From positions 15,162,581-15,226,580 of the forward strand of contig NC_083597.1 in NCBI RefSeq assembly GCF_020882245.1: a stretch of DNA of 64,000 nt. The letters are read 5' to 3'. This document shows positions 38,201-50,250 of the stretch, piece after piece. Each line of letters begins with the position of its first letter. Positions within the stretch are counted from its first letter, which is position 1. Source of the stretch: Rhopalosiphum padi. Lineage: Eukaryota > Arthropoda > Insecta > Hemiptera > Aphididae. The position numbers and the translations under genes were made by a program. Below the pieces are notes generated by a model. That model was not told where the DNA came from, made no database searches, and worked only from the letters and a program-made list of their open reading frames with translations.

Positions 38201-39659
38201 AATTGTATTGAAAAAATAAACAATAACGCATCTATGTTTTTATTTGAGTGGTCAACAAGAATAGCAGTAGTTAATGGTATCCAGACAGTGAGTTCACAGG
38301 GAAAATTTATTTCAACTCCCTACACAACTCATTCTAGAAGTTATCCGGGCACGTACATACGGCATCGTGTTCAGTTGTGGTGGAAAACGTGGTCTAGTAA
38401 CTTATAAAATACATCTATTGTTCTCTTTTTCCTCTATAAAATGAAGATTTCTGGATTAGATTCGATTTAATCGCCAACACTATATAGTCTCTGGTCAAAT
38501 ACGACTCGACTGTGAATAAAATAATATCGTTTCTAAGTAGGTACAAAATAAACATCAAGCGTTTATTTATTCACAATTGTACAAATTTTAATTCCATAAA
38601 ATTTAAAATGAGATCAAAAGCACTAAAAAATTTCAAAAATGATATTAAAAACATGTATATGATAATATTAATGTGTATTATATGGTTTAATTTTGTTATT
38701 AACTGCAATTCGAATCAAAAATGATGTAATGTTATTAGCTTATAAATCATAAATATTAGAAAAATATGTTCTCTCTAATGTTTGTGTATGTAATAAGATA
38801 ATAAATTATATAAATATTGTGTTCGTCCATCCATCCTTTTTTTTTGTTTTTAAATAATACTTTTAAATTACTAAAGTTTGTTTTAAAATTCAATAATTTA
38901 TTTATTTATATAGAAACTGATTTAGAAAATTATGCGAGCTATCAATAAACGACATAAAAATTCAATTATTATGAAACTCAAAATTTAAATAAATTAAATA
39001 CGGTAAAATTATTGCTCGTACTAATAATTGTATTAATATTTATCGTTATACAAACATACAGTTAATTTTTTCATTGATTGAAAACCTGATATATATATTT
39101 TATAACCATTATATTATAGTAAATAAAATAATAATAATAATTAATCGATATAAAAAATATGAATATATTTCGATTAAATATATATATTTTTTTTTTTTTG
39201 ATGAATTGATATACATTTTTGAAGAATAAATAGTTTTTGGTAGTTATTATAAAAGTAATTTTAATATTGAAGAACTATATTGATTTATTTTGTATTTAGA
39301 TATTCATAAAATACTATAACTTTTAAATTCATAAAAAAAAAAAAAAAATGATTTTAAATAACTAGTGCGCAAAATGTAAGCAACCTATATATTATAAATA
39401 TTTTGAGTGGTTAGCTTTAGAGTTATAATTGTTTATCAAAAAAAAGAAAAACCATAAAAAGTAATTAAACTGACCTGAGGTGGTTTTCGATTAACGCCAA
39501 ATCTACATCCTACCAAGTCGAGTAAGCTTTGTCGGCCAGCCGAAAGCCTAAGTGATTCGACACTGGATTTAGTACCAAATCTTACTGGACTCCCAGTATC
39601 TAATCTTGTGCCAGATATGCTTAATCGTTCGCCAATCCGCCCTGTGCTGGTGATCGTTC
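24627..39659 (-). CDS. Cngl: Cyclic nucleotide-gated channel-like protein, ten coding exons (N-terminus missing)
   Basis: Exons in transcript order: 39475-39659, 35751-36282, 33788-34435, 26403-26543, 25913-26065, 25690-25827, 25440-25619, 25169-25340, 24958-25079 and 24627-24862 (TAA). All are GT-AG and every junction keeps frame, giving 834 residues after the first partial codon. Exon 2 has a Gly/Ser/Ala-rich stretch and S1 (YYWNMVVSMAFLYNFWVIIY). Exon 3 holds S2-S6, with S4 around ILRSFRIVKIYRFW and pore TTIGDLP. FQAKLDGVKTYMRMRRVP opens the C-linker. The nucleotide-binding domain runs over three exons (FSPGDYICRKG, GSYFGEISILN, NRRTASVRS), with the phosphate-binding GEI and R-T residues intact. 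After it come a run of eight His and a leucine-zipper-like coiled coil (ALEAEINRLQERLIAVETEN). The family makes cGMP/cAMP-gated cation channels; the sequence fits the insect CNG-like branch best. The start codon was not found. Confidence 0.85.
28155..28169 (-). CDS. Cngl: Candidate 15-nt alternative microexon of Cngl
   Basis: On the minus strand, ttttgcag|ATGGTACTGCTCAAT|gtaagt: an excellent acceptor and donor 15 nt apart, in the 7.2-kb intron between the S6 exon (ends CAA G) and the C-linker exon (starts CG AAA TTG). Skipping gives FQ-A-KLDG, the expected channel sequence. Inclusion keeps frame and changes the Ala to DGTAQS. It would put five extra residues at the S6/C-linker hinge, the element that couples nucleotide binding to gating. 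This is only a sequence prediction; chance pairing of splice sites in a long intron cannot be excluded. Confidence 0.45.
28800..29340 (-). promoter_or_regulatory. GC/CpG-richer island in the Cngl intron with a donor site: possible internal promoter or first exon
   Basis: Base composition rises clearly and CpG is frequent (gcgatcgcgaag, ccgtcgtcacacgagcgac). On the minus strand a strong donor, CGGTGGAG|gtaaga, ends a possible exon at 29102. A transcript starting here would splice to the C-linker exons and skip the whole membrane part. The open frame upstream of the donor (about 29289 to 29098) runs through a TA repeat and does not join the C-linker in frame, so any such exon would be non-coding. 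Confidence 0.3.
29184..29212. repeat. (TA)n microsatellite
   Basis: About 29 bp of uninterrupted alternating TA inside the GC-richer island of the Cngl intron. Confidence 0.9.
31043..31147. mobile_element. Small MITE (105 bp)
   Basis: Terminal inverted repeats: CAGGCGTGGATCCA at the left and, read from the right end, CAGGCGCGGATCCAGA. Flanking 8-mers actagttg and accagttc are partly alike (6 of 8), suggesting an old 8-bp duplication as for hAT/P-type elements. The GC-rich interior contains an internal palindrome (caaggggccttg). It lies in the large Cngl intron. Confidence 0.7.
31503..32015. mobile_element. hAT-type MITE (513 bp) with target-site duplication
   Basis: Left end CAGGGGTCGGCAAACTG; right end, read in reverse, CAGGGGTTGGCAACATTTT, a classic hAT terminal pattern. 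The subterminal tgtggctctct and its mirrored gtggctcttt also pair. The 8-bp flanks tactaaag (31495-31502) and cactaaag (32016-32023) match 7 of 8. No transposase coding. It lies in the Cngl intron between the pore and C-linker exons. Confidence 0.85.
33495..33719. mobile_element. MITE of the CAGnGrCrTATTTA group, 69 bp from a Cngl donor site
   Basis: Left end CAGTGACATATTTAAG; right end, read in reverse, CAGTGGCGTATTTAAGCTC. It resembles the element at 6324-6510 in its TIR and in an internal G-run. No convincing 8-bp flank duplication was found (caaagtat against atgtaaac). It sits just downstream of the exon ending at 33788 on the minus strand. Confidence 0.6.
34436..35750. other. Cngl intron; two small plus-strand frames of unknown status
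   Basis: Intron between the S1 exon and the S2-S6 exon. Plus-strand frames 34427-34630 and 34627-34869 follow each other closely and are less AT-driven than the surroundings (KTKRSNRYTVQEQEHVHN). They have no family resemblance that I can name and may be remnants of a mobile element. Confidence 0.3.
36340..36460. repeat. Short GC-richer tandem-like repeat (TGGACGTGATnTCA)
   Basis: The motif ttggacgtgatatcattta is followed about 32 bp later by ttggacgtgatgtcactta, with a further ggacgtgg just before and gacgcgact between. The block is GC-richer than the intron around it. Probably part of an uncharacterised dispersed repeat inserted just upstream of the S1 exon of Cngl. Confidence 0.5.
36461..39474. 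other. Cngl intron without other supportable features
   Basis: AT-rich intron. Frames at 38111-38407 and 38512-38724 (+) show no recognisable domain, signal or neighbour support. Confidence 0.4.
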
Positions 39660-42600
39660 CTGAAAAAGTGAATAATTTTTTAAAAATGGCACGAAAAAGT
39701 GTCAATTATAGAGTTGGATATGGTATAAGAGCAATTCTCACTAAATCATTATTTTTTAAGTATAAATAAAAAAAAAATTTAAGTTTATTATTTCATTCAA
39801 ATAACTATTCATTAAAAATGCCTGAGCAATTAATTTTCTACCGACCAGTCCGACCAGTATACTTAATAATTTATTTTATACATTGCATATTACGAATTTA
39901 AAGCAGTGTTGCAAAACAAATACCAATATTTCAGTTTTTAATAATATACTTTGTATTAAATTTTTTTGTACAACGTTTTAGAAACTTAAAAATTATTTAT
40001 CAATTTATATTTTGTATATGAAAAAAGAAAATTCATTGAAAAAATTGTATTTATTCTAAAGAAAGATGGAAAGGATTCATATTTATTGCTAGTCGTTTTG
40101 ACGGTCTGGAAAAACAAACGGATATGGTTTATGACCGTAACGTTTTGGACCCTTCCGGCCAAACATTATTATTTGCGCTTTTTGCTATTTATCATACTTT
40201 TTTTTTTTAACTTTGATCCTATGTTGTTTTTTCCCTTCATCCTAGTTTGTAATGTGATTTTTTCATAGTAAAGGCAGTGGAAAAAGAATCGTATAACAAA
40301 TAATGTAAAAAAGGAAATTGATCTAAAACAGAAATGAAAAATGCATAAGTCTTGTTTTAAACAAAAGGTTTCATAAATACTGAGTTCATTATAAACACAG
40401 AAAAATTATATTTTAAAGAATGTTTAGACCGGAACACGCATCAGCTGTCAGCTGTATAGAAGGTTTTGAGCTTATCGTGTCATTGATTAGGTCACTAATG
40501 TATGTAGTAAAATTTAATTCAACGAAAAAATTATTGTATACTAAGCGAAAGTAACGGGTGGACATGCATATTTGTATGCTATATTATAATTACATTATTA
40601 TTAGTGTTTTATTAATTAAGTAGATTGAACTATTTTTTTTTCAAAAACGTGACAATTAATAACTTATAAGTTAATACTTAGTTTACCATAGTATGGTATG
40701 GGTAAAATATGTTTGTGCTAAATAGATTACAATTAATATAATTTTTTTTAAAATACTATTGTATTTAAAAAATAATAAATTATAATAGGTAAGTATACAT
40801 AATAATTATTATAAGTGGGTTGCAGGTATCTTTTTACATAATTAAAATTTTTTGAATTAGGTAAAACAAAACAAGTTTATATTATTTATACTGTTACAAA
40901 TTTTTGATGAAAATTTCAAGTTTAAATGAAACATAATTGATTTTTACATAACAGCAATAAAACAAAGCTGGTGCTATTTTTATTTCCCATATTTTTTGTT
41001 AGTTTTCTTTATCTTTAGAAATTATTTTTTCTTTTAGTATCAACTTTATTTGATTTTATGTTAGAAACTACCCTCAATGTCGAAGATTGCTACAAACTTA
41101 CAGTTCTAAGACGTGATAATAGACACACAAAAAAAACATCATTTTAAAACCAAAACATTTTAAGTATCACTGTGAATAAAATATAGTATATAAATACAAT
41201 ATTTGATATTCCCATTGAATTGCATCTATTTTAAACACTTAAATTATTACCAACCAAGAAAACTTCGAATTAATTTAAATTATTGTTTATATTAAGATAG
41301 TCAAGTATGCACAGGTTATTGTTTGTTATTAATTTCTTGAGAAGTAGGTATGTTCTTAAAGTGTCATTTTGAGTTACGCATAGATCGATAATCTAATAAG
41401 CTATTGGTACTTTATAAAAATTAAATTTAGACATGGTTAAAATATATTCTTGTAATTTCCTTAAATATAAAGACAATTTTATCAATAGATTGATGGGTAG
41501 GTATTACACGTTTAATACTGTTATTATTATTTTTAAAACGTTGTGGATTTAATTTGGGATTTAAATGTTTGTTTGAATTGGAGTAATAGAACTAGAGACA
41601 ATGAACACTTTATCAAAATTGTAAGTCACTGCAGTCATTTATTAATTTGCATTAAGGGAAAATGGGAAGAAGCCTTCTTAGCTATATTTTCTGCGGCAGG
41701 TTGGAATTACTGAGATTGATAGTCGGCCCGAGTATATCTTTGCGTTTTAGCCTTTAGGACATTTACAAACTGCCAAAAGAATTATGCAGAAAATGCAAGA
41801 GATATCAAAGTCCCTATCACAACCCTCTGCCAACAAAATCCTTACATATAAAGAGAAAATCCGTTACGGTTAACAAAATGAGAAACCGTTGCCAAGACGA
41901 TGTACTGCATAAGATAACACGCTTTAAATGTGTTCAAGTATATAGCAATAAGAATACACTTTAATGAGTAATAGTAAAGTCTCGCTCATTTAGTGAAGTA
42001 TCACTGAAGATTATATCTAACAACAATATATATCCAGAACTATTTAATTTTATACTTGCATGTATCACTATACATTTATTAACGTAAATACAATTTTAAT
42101 AAGTTGATAAAATAAATATTTTAAAATTTTTGAGCTGATAAAAAGAGCTTATTATACTAGAGCCTATTTAATTTATTTATTTATTTTTTAAGACGCATTT
42201 TTAAGCAGATTGAAAGTTAAGAAAGTTTTATATTAAAGTATTAAACAATTTATAGAGTAAATTTTAAATAAATAATATGACCATACCATTTGTCCATTAT
42301 TTTAGTTTTGAGTCTAATGTAAATAACCGTCATCTATGAATTGATTTTTGCATTTTAAAATTGATTGCAATTATTAATACTGAAGTATAATATCGCATTT
42401 GGTTATTTAATAAATATTTTTAGTTTTTGCTTGTTTCGATGACACAGATATTTATTTCACTGTTCATATACGTATTTCGTATTCATAACATATTCAATTA
42501 TTGTCCTTTTTTGTGCATAGTATCAAAGTTTCGATTTCGTGAACGAAACAGAATACAATAGGTGAGTGAAATAAATTTTAATAAAGTAGTGGTCGATAGG

Positions 42601-42817
42601 TTGGTAGCGGTATGATATATATACTGGTATCCGGCATCTGCTACATCCGGCCATGGGGCAAGCAGCGTAAGAAAGTGATGCACGAGTCATGTCATCACTC
42701 GTCTTAGGAGGGGAGTGATTGGGAGAGAATATAGATTTGGGATTTTCGTTTAATATCAGTAGTACCTAATAAAAATAACTCGACATCGTCGTCCAAACTC
42801 CAAAATATATAACTTAC
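39660..42817. other. AT-rich stretch upstream of the first recognised Cngl exon
   Basis: Probably Cngl intron or 5' flank. A patch at 41.62-41.95 kb is less AT-rich (ctgccaaaagaattatgcag, gagaaaccgttgccaagacg) but has stops in all frames; it may be an old decayed insertion. Confidence 0.35.
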
Positions 42818-42925
42818 TGATATATCAGATATGATTTCATATTGCAATACGTGTGTTGTCAATTTATTGTCAACATCATCATCATCATCATCATCATCAA
42901 CATCGCTTTTTCGTCGGGCGGCCAT
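42818..42925 (-). other. Weak candidate 5' exon: ATG, poly-Asp, donor
   Basis: On the minus strand an ATG at 42925 (MAARRKSDV) opens 36 codons, including a run of eight Asp from a (GAT)n microsatellite, and stops at a strong donor, GATATATCA|gtaagt. The phase at this donor (0) does not fit the next known Cngl exon (39475-39659 needs phase 1), so the two cannot be joined directly without another exon. It could instead be a chance frame over a microsatellite. Confidence 0.2.
42873..42899. repeat. (ATC)n microsatellite
   Basis: Nine ATC units on the plus strand; read as (GAT)n on the minus strand it would encode Asp. Confidence 0.85.
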
Positions 42926-45900
42926 ACTAATATTATATGCACTGTGCAGACTTGAAAATTTCAACTTGATAATAATCCTCCTACTAGCTTATTATATATA
43001 TATAATACGAGCGAAGTCTTCGTCAACTGTAAGAAGCTATACGATTGGCAATATTCGTCATCGACAATTTTTATTATTAAAAATAAGGTTCATATTTTAT
43101 TCAATAGTTATATTCCGCAGTTCCGCACATGATTGTTCATAGTATTTTTCCATGTGGTGTATTCAATTGTTGTTCAGCAGATATACAGATCTGATATCGT
43201 TTGAATCTATCATTCGGTTACTTGCGGTGGTAGAGATTGGACGTACGAGTATTGTAATTACAAGTTTTAAAAATCAAACGTTATTATAATTTTGGAGGGG
43301 GAGAACTGGCAGATAATTAATTCTGAAACTCAGTTCTCATTTCTTAATGATAATTTTATAATAAGAAATATTCTCTGTTCATATTTTTATGCAAACGACA
43401 ATGATTGTAAATTTTTTGAATCTATTTATGTGATTAAAAAAGAGTTTATAATATTGTAATAATATCCTTAAATTTTAAACTGTTCATTTTCCTAATACAA
43501 AATTTACTTATCTATTAATACATATTACATTTTAACATGGCGTATTAGATTAGCTTTATGGTTTTATATAAAATTTGTTTTTCTATAGTATTTATTATTC
43601 GAATATTATGTAAATTATGTAAATCATATCACCATGTTGTTGACGCATTTTACGAGTACATCAAACAAACAGTAATAGTATAATACTTATACATTTCTTT
43701 TGACTTATAATTTGTTGTTATGGATCTAAGTAATTGTAATTCAAAAACTATCCTAATAATCTATTAATTATTATATTAGTTATTACATACAACTATACAA
43801 GTATTATTACGCATTGAAGATAACGTATGACTTGAGTTCAATTATCTATAGTAATTACTCGATTATTTACTCACGATTCTCTTTAAAAATGTTAAAAATG
43901 TTCACATATAAATTATATTTATTTACAGAATTTTAAATTGTATTAATAACTCCTAAGAGTATTATTGAAAACAGTAGGGAATCACTCAGAATTATTTTTT
44001 GAATCCAATAATTTGTTGTTGTCAAACATTTTCAAATAATAATTAATAGTGCACCATTATCCTGATAATATAAAATGATTGACAAGTGACTTTTCTATAA
44101 ACATATTTTTTCATATCATATATAATCTGATAGGTATAAAAACAAATTGGCAAGTTGGATCTATTTGGTTCTTGGTGGTGTCAAAAATAAAAAATTCTTA
44201 GTACTTATAAAAATAATTGAGAAAACAAAAATAAATATGCACTTTGTAAAAATGGGGGAAAAAGTTTATTACAAAACCAATATTGTTTTAATTAAAAAAT
44301 GAATAACTGTAGATATTTCAAATTTTTATCTAATATTCTTTATTATTATATTATATTATATAATATACATTTTAAATTTTTGTTTTTTTCCTGTTGATAA
44401 CTATCGAAAAGCTTAAAAATTTATCATAAGGATTATGATAATTATATTTTGTTTTTATGAAAATATTAAAAATAATACCGATAGTACATATTATTATATG
44501 CATTATACAGTATTTATATATATTTTTCTTATTTGATGCATAGTGATGGATAACGATAGTGTTATGTGTTGTATAATTTTAAATAATAACAAGTTTAACT
44601 ATTAACAGTAATAGTACCTAAAGTTGAATATTAAGTAAAGTAAAAGTCGGCAGTTTGAACTTTTAACTTTATAGTATATTGTAATCGACAACGACATTGT
44701 ATTTTTGAGTAATATTACAATATTTATAACTAAAAATATAATAGTTCTGTTGACAATATTGAATAAACTTAAATGGTGAGATTATATTATATAAACTTCA
44801 AGTTTCATATTTACTGTAAGGTACAATAAATAATGTATAATAATTATGATGACTTTTACTATTTTATGTAGTGAGTTACCTATTATATTAGATGAGTTCT
44901 AAGTTGTAGGCACATTATTTAATTTAACCAAATCACTCAAATTGTGATATTCAAATCATCAAAAATATAAAACTTCATATCATAACGTGTAATCTTGTGA
45001 TCACCGTGTAAAATCACATAACATTATTTCAGTTTTTATAGTTTCACACACAGTACACAAACTTGATGTAGCGTAATATCCCGATGAAGTTTCGAAAGCA
45101 TCGAAGGATTTATCTTTACAACGAGTTACTGTTGTTAGCACCGACGTAAAAAGCACTTTCAAATAATATTCGTACAGTGGATTTGATACGTTAGACATCT
45201 GTCAAATATGAGTTTTTGTAAACAAACATTTTCGGAAGAACGCATTAGTAAATTTTATAAAACGATGCTTCTTAAACAAAATTTAACTTATAGCGACCAA
45301 AAAAAAAAAAAGTTTAAAATAGTGTTTAAATTAAAAATGTTTCGTATTGTCAGATATTTTTTTGTGAATTTTAACCCGTAAATTTAATTTGTTTTAAGTT
45401 TTTGAGTGTTAAAACAAACTTTTCAACGTTTCAGTTGTAGAACTGTGATTTTAAACTAGGTCGAGATTTATTATTTACATGGCTATAATATGATGAATTC
45501 ATCTTATTTATGTTGCTATTTATAACTTTAATGAATTTCAATTTCATTATAATTTCAAATAGAATAAATTTACGAAAATAATATTTAAAATTTTTTTTAT
45601 TATGGAATACAATAGCATTGTTATCTGTATAAACTATAAGAAAAAGGAATATTGTAATTTATTCGGAAGAAAAGAAACAGAACTTATTATTATTTTAAGT
45701 AATAGTGGAGTGTTGTAAGTTTCCAAAATTGATATTTTTGAATTATAACAAAGCGATAAAAATCGATTCCCAAAAAATGATTATTTTTTAATAAAATTTA
45801 CAATTTTGTTAAAGTTTAAACTTAAATGTCTATATAAAAGAAAATTGTAAATGTATTTATTTCCTATATTTTTTAAATTGCTATACAATGAATTTGTGAA

Positions 45901-48690
45901 GAATTGTATATTACATTTTCAAGTAGTTTGACCTAAGAAATATCGACAATTTCAAATTACTTTTACATCACATAGGTATAAAATATGTTAAGATAAATGT
46001 TGGTGAAATTGTTAAATCCCTATGGTCATTATTTTAAGAATAAATACAAAAACCGTGATTAAAACATGAACGTTCTGAAGATTTTCTTGTTTTTCCGTTG
46101 TTTTTATTAGTTTTTTTTTCAATTATTAAAAAAAAGGTTTTATTTTTTAGACCTCAACTCATTTAATTTTATATCTGAAAATACTCATAAAGTTGAAGAT
46201 TTATGTATATATTAATCTCTCCAATATGCGATGACTGATAAAAAAATCAGAATATAAAAGAGTAGTTTTTTTAAAAATAAATATTAACCATTATTGTTCA
46301 ATGAATAATAATAAATTAATTAAAGATATAGCGATTTTAAAAATAACCTAATTTGAATTAATTAACAAAGTGGTGTTCATAAATTGAATGCATTTTACGA
46401 TAACGTTTTGAATTATCATAAATATTAAGTTTGGTCATTGCAAAATTATATTATTAAAGATTAAAATTCATAAAAATTAAAATACTGATATGTAAAGTTC
46501 AAAAAAACATTTGCTATTGTTAAACGGTAATTTATAAAAGATCAGTAAATGTAAGGGTTTAGAATATATGTTGTGGCATTTTCTCTTATAAATGTCAATC
46601 TATATTTAAATAAATAAATAAAACATGTCTGATATTTTTTAAACGTTTATTGAATAATATACTTATTTAAATATTTTAACACGTGTCCTAACTCGTAATC
46701 CAATTTGGTTTTCTTAAGCCAAAATGCTAAATAACAATATAATTAGGAACAAATAATTGTACTATGAATTGAATAGATTGATATCAGTTAGAAGTAGAAA
46801 ACATTTTTTCCCTTATTTTTTATATTTTTTTTTAGAAAAAAAACATTTAAATCTTTTTATGGAAATTTGTTTTATAGGTATAAAAAATAACAATAATGGA
46901 CATTGGTAATATTATGTATTTCACAAAACTAAAAATGTTTTTTATACGATGATAAAATATTCACAACTATAATATTATTGTAGTAAAATTATCCTCATTT
47001 TGGTAGTTACAGTTATTTCGCTAATTAAAATGTAATTATACACATATATATTGTTATAACTTCTAAACGCAGGAATTTAAATTACCAGGTACTACATAAT
47101 ATTAAAGTACAAGTAAAAATGTCATCTTCATAATTTTTATAATTTAATATTTAGTTGAAACAAGAATACAAGTATCAAGTATATAATATAATACATTAAC
47201 TGTATTCATAATACAAAATAGTATTCAATAATTTAACCCAAAATATTATAATTAATAACTATTGTTGATATTATTTTTCGAAAGTAAATTGCTTGTTTGT
47301 AAGATTAGTTATAAATATTAATTTAACTTCATTAAAATTTAATTTTTATTAATCGAGATGAACTACTTACTACGAGTAGGTATTTATTATTTGTTCCAAT
47401 TCAAGAGCATCTGTTTGTAACTGATTCATCCATATATTTGCAACTGGATCAGAATTAGTTACACATAATACTATAACACTAACATTTATCAATATATCAT
47501 AATAAAACAGCAATGATATAAAATAAAAACAATATATATTTCTCATATTATAGTCTAGATCTAATAGTTTTACACGAGAAATTCTATGTTCGATATTACG
47601 ATAAAGTGAATAATTTTAATTTTCCGTTTTTTCCTCTTTATACTGTAAGTTCTAACACTTCAAACACATTATTTATTTCGAACCAGGGTTTGGAAACTTG
47701 GTGATTTTTTCAGTGATGGTTTCGTTCTGATTATTATACTAAAATTAATGAGTTTTTAAAAATGTACATATTTAATTTGTATATTTATAATGAAGGACAG
47801 ATGATAATGAACATACATTGAGTATTTTATTTTCTAAGTTCTACACTTAGCATAAAAATATAATCGATGTGCTTTGATCGATTTTGTATAATCGTATTAA
47901 AGCTTTGTGACAGAGAATAATATTAAAATATATAATATTGTTAACGAATGATCAATATTTCAGATAACTATAAATCGAAAGGATTTGCATGCACAGATAG
48001 TCTTCAAAATATAATACAAACAAAAAACAGATACTTGAATGGTGATTTGTGGCTATGATAATTTTAAAATTATAATAATAAAAGTTAATAGATTATCATT
48101 AACTAATGCGAATAAGACATATTTGTAGCATAACAATAGTATTCTAGACTAAACTTGATTTTAAATTTTAAATTCTTGATTTCAGATCATAATAGCTTCG
48201 ATACTATGATATCGTTTTTTTTTTTTATAGTAGTGGTAAAATCATCAAACAGTGTCTGGTTTATTACATAATATTTTACTTTGTACACTAATATTAAATC
48301 AGTATTATAAAATGGAAATAATTATTTATAACTGAAAATCACGTGCTAAAAAACCTAGGTATAATGATACAAAAAATGTAGAACAATTCAATAGTATAAA
48401 CTATACACGATTGATTATAGTAATAACTCTTTCGATTGTCGTATATATGATATAAAACACAATTGGCTACTATTCAAACGTCAACCGGAGACGAATGAAA
48501 AAATATCGCATCAGTTCGGTATTAGATATTTCAGTGTCACCGATCTATATGTCAGTGTACAATAAAACATTTTAGTTGCAATGCAAATCATTTTTCAAAA
48601 TCGTACTCAGTTCCAACGAAAATTGTGCATTGAGTGTTCGTGGGTTAAATATGCTATTCTAGAAATATAGCCAACGAATTAATTGTTCGT
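42926..48690. other. Gene-poor AT-rich stretch
   Basis: No gene that I can support. The minus-strand frame 45001-45198 (MSNVSNPLYEYYLK) follows a plausible acceptor (ttgacag|ATG) and has fairly even codon use, but no family match and no donor that fits Cngl. Around 44.16-44.40 kb there is a copy of the repeat that contains gaataactgtagatatt. Confidence 0.35.
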
Positions 48691-48699
48691 CACTACGGA

Positions 48700-49546
48700 T
48701 CGTACATAATATATTTAGATGGACCATACACATCGGGTGGTTTGTGTTTGAAATGTTTGAATACGACTAGAGAGTAGATCTTCACTCGACTTTACACTTC
48801 AGGCAATTCGACAGTTGTTCCTATACATTATCGCAATACTTTAATAAATTGTAATTTCGTTTGGATGTACTTACATAATATTGTGTATGTATATACAAAC
48901 TATATAAATGTTTAATAATTTACATAGACTTATAATATATTTGATGATAGTCGATCCAACTATAGAGTGGTCACAATAGTGATTCCTTTGCCATTCAAAT
49001 ATTTTCATAGACTTAGCAAAAGATAATGACTTGGTAAATTTATTCGAGTTTATATCATGTGAAAAACAAAAGTTTTGAAAGGTATCCTTCCTATTTAGCA
49101 ATAAAAGTAAATGTAATGGTCGACACAGCAGCTTTTCTAGCAAAATATACCAAACTACACCATCTAAAAATATATCCTCTGATGATCCATTCACAGTAAT
49201 TCAAAATAAAACTATTTTGTCACGGTTATACTAGCGGGACTCCGTACCGCCAACCAATAGGTAATAGACTTTAATCCATCAAAAGTTCAGTGAAAGATTG
49301 GTATAAACCTCCGAAACTTCGCCGATGTCAAGATATTGCTATCAATAGAATAAGAATCGGACACACTCTTGCTACGCATTCCCTTCTAAAAGCAAAAAAA
49401 TCATTCACCAATATGCGATGTATAATGTCGTACGGGCATCACAATAAAATACATAATATTATGTTCGAGGAATGTCCCATGTACGAATCAACACGCGCAA
49501 TTCTTAATCTTCCGCGCAACATCGAAGAAATTCTCAATGAAGAATA
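48700..49546 (+). mobile_element. Decayed LINE fragment: RNase H region and C-terminus
   Basis: The frame at 49290-49546 reads WYKPPKLRRCQDIAINRIRIGHTLATHSLL and later IMFEECPMYESTR, the conserved region after RNase H in I/Jockey/R1-group LINEs (usually RLRIGHTRLTHGyL, then HILxxCPxY). Upstream, in another frame near 49110-49200, MVDTAAFLAKYTKLHHLKIY resembles the end of the RNase H domain (GNEkADxxAK). Near 48702 YIIYLDGPYTSGG resembles its start (YTDGS). The spacing is right for one RNase H domain. Several frameshifts and stops make it non-functional. The fragment ends at a TAA (49544-49546); a 10-bp A-run (about 49680-49689) lies 130 bp beyond. Confidence 0.7.
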
Positions 49547-49699
49547 AACTTAAAAAAATGTCTAAATGCAATCTTTATTTACAAACTCTATAGCTCAATC
49601 GACATACTGATATTATAATGTAAACACAAAATAATTATTTATACATTGTAAATACCAACAGATTTTTATCTAATCTTTAAAAAAAAAAAATAAAATAAG

Positions 49700-50250
49700 A
49701 ACCCATCAGTTTGTGTGTACGCGCGGCACTGTACGGTGGTGCCGCGTCCGTTTAACGTCATCGGGAAACACGAACGTACATTATATTATAGTATAGACGT
49801 ATATTATACATATTATTATATTATATTATAATGGCGTGTACACGACGTAGTACGACCAATACACAGTTAGTCGTTGTTTTTGCTGCTGCCGCTTATACAT
49901 TATACAAAGTCAAAACACGTTGCCGAAACTTTGGCGCTGTTTTATATTTAAGTGCGCGCGCGCACACACACACGATTAATCAACGTTTTAACGCTCCTGT
50001 CTATCACTTTTTACCCTGTTCTATATTTCACGTATTTAAGCTCCTGAAAATCAAGTCTTCTTTCTCACCCATCCAGTTAAGTTAGGTAGGTACCGTAGTC
50101 TCGCCCGTGTGTTATTCTGTTCATAAACCCATGCGTTTATCGCGTATGCGACATCTTTGTACCTGAAGTCTGTTAACGACGTTTTTGTCGTCTCTTCCCC
50201 TGCGATGACAACGGTTCAATTATTGGAGACAACTTTACGTTCAAACATTG
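49700..50250. promoter_or_regulatory. GC/CpG-richer island, promoter- or 5' UTR-like
   Basis: CpG-dense text (gtacgcgcggcac, ggtgccgcgtccg, cgtttatcgcgtatgcgac) inside very AT-rich DNA. A plus-strand frame, 49831-50085 (MACTRRSTTNTQ), has no family match and includes an (AC)n run. The island could be an unannotated promoter or first exon on either strand. Confidence 0.3.

Noticed and set aside
42818..42925. First coding exon of Cngl with poly-Asp
   Set aside because: Splice phase 0 does not fit the next known exon, so it is kept only as a weak candidate and not joined to the gene.
49831..50085. Plus-strand 84-codon frame MACTRRSTTNTQ
   Set aside because: No family resemblance, crosses an (AC)n run, and lies in a GC-rich island where open frames arise by chance.
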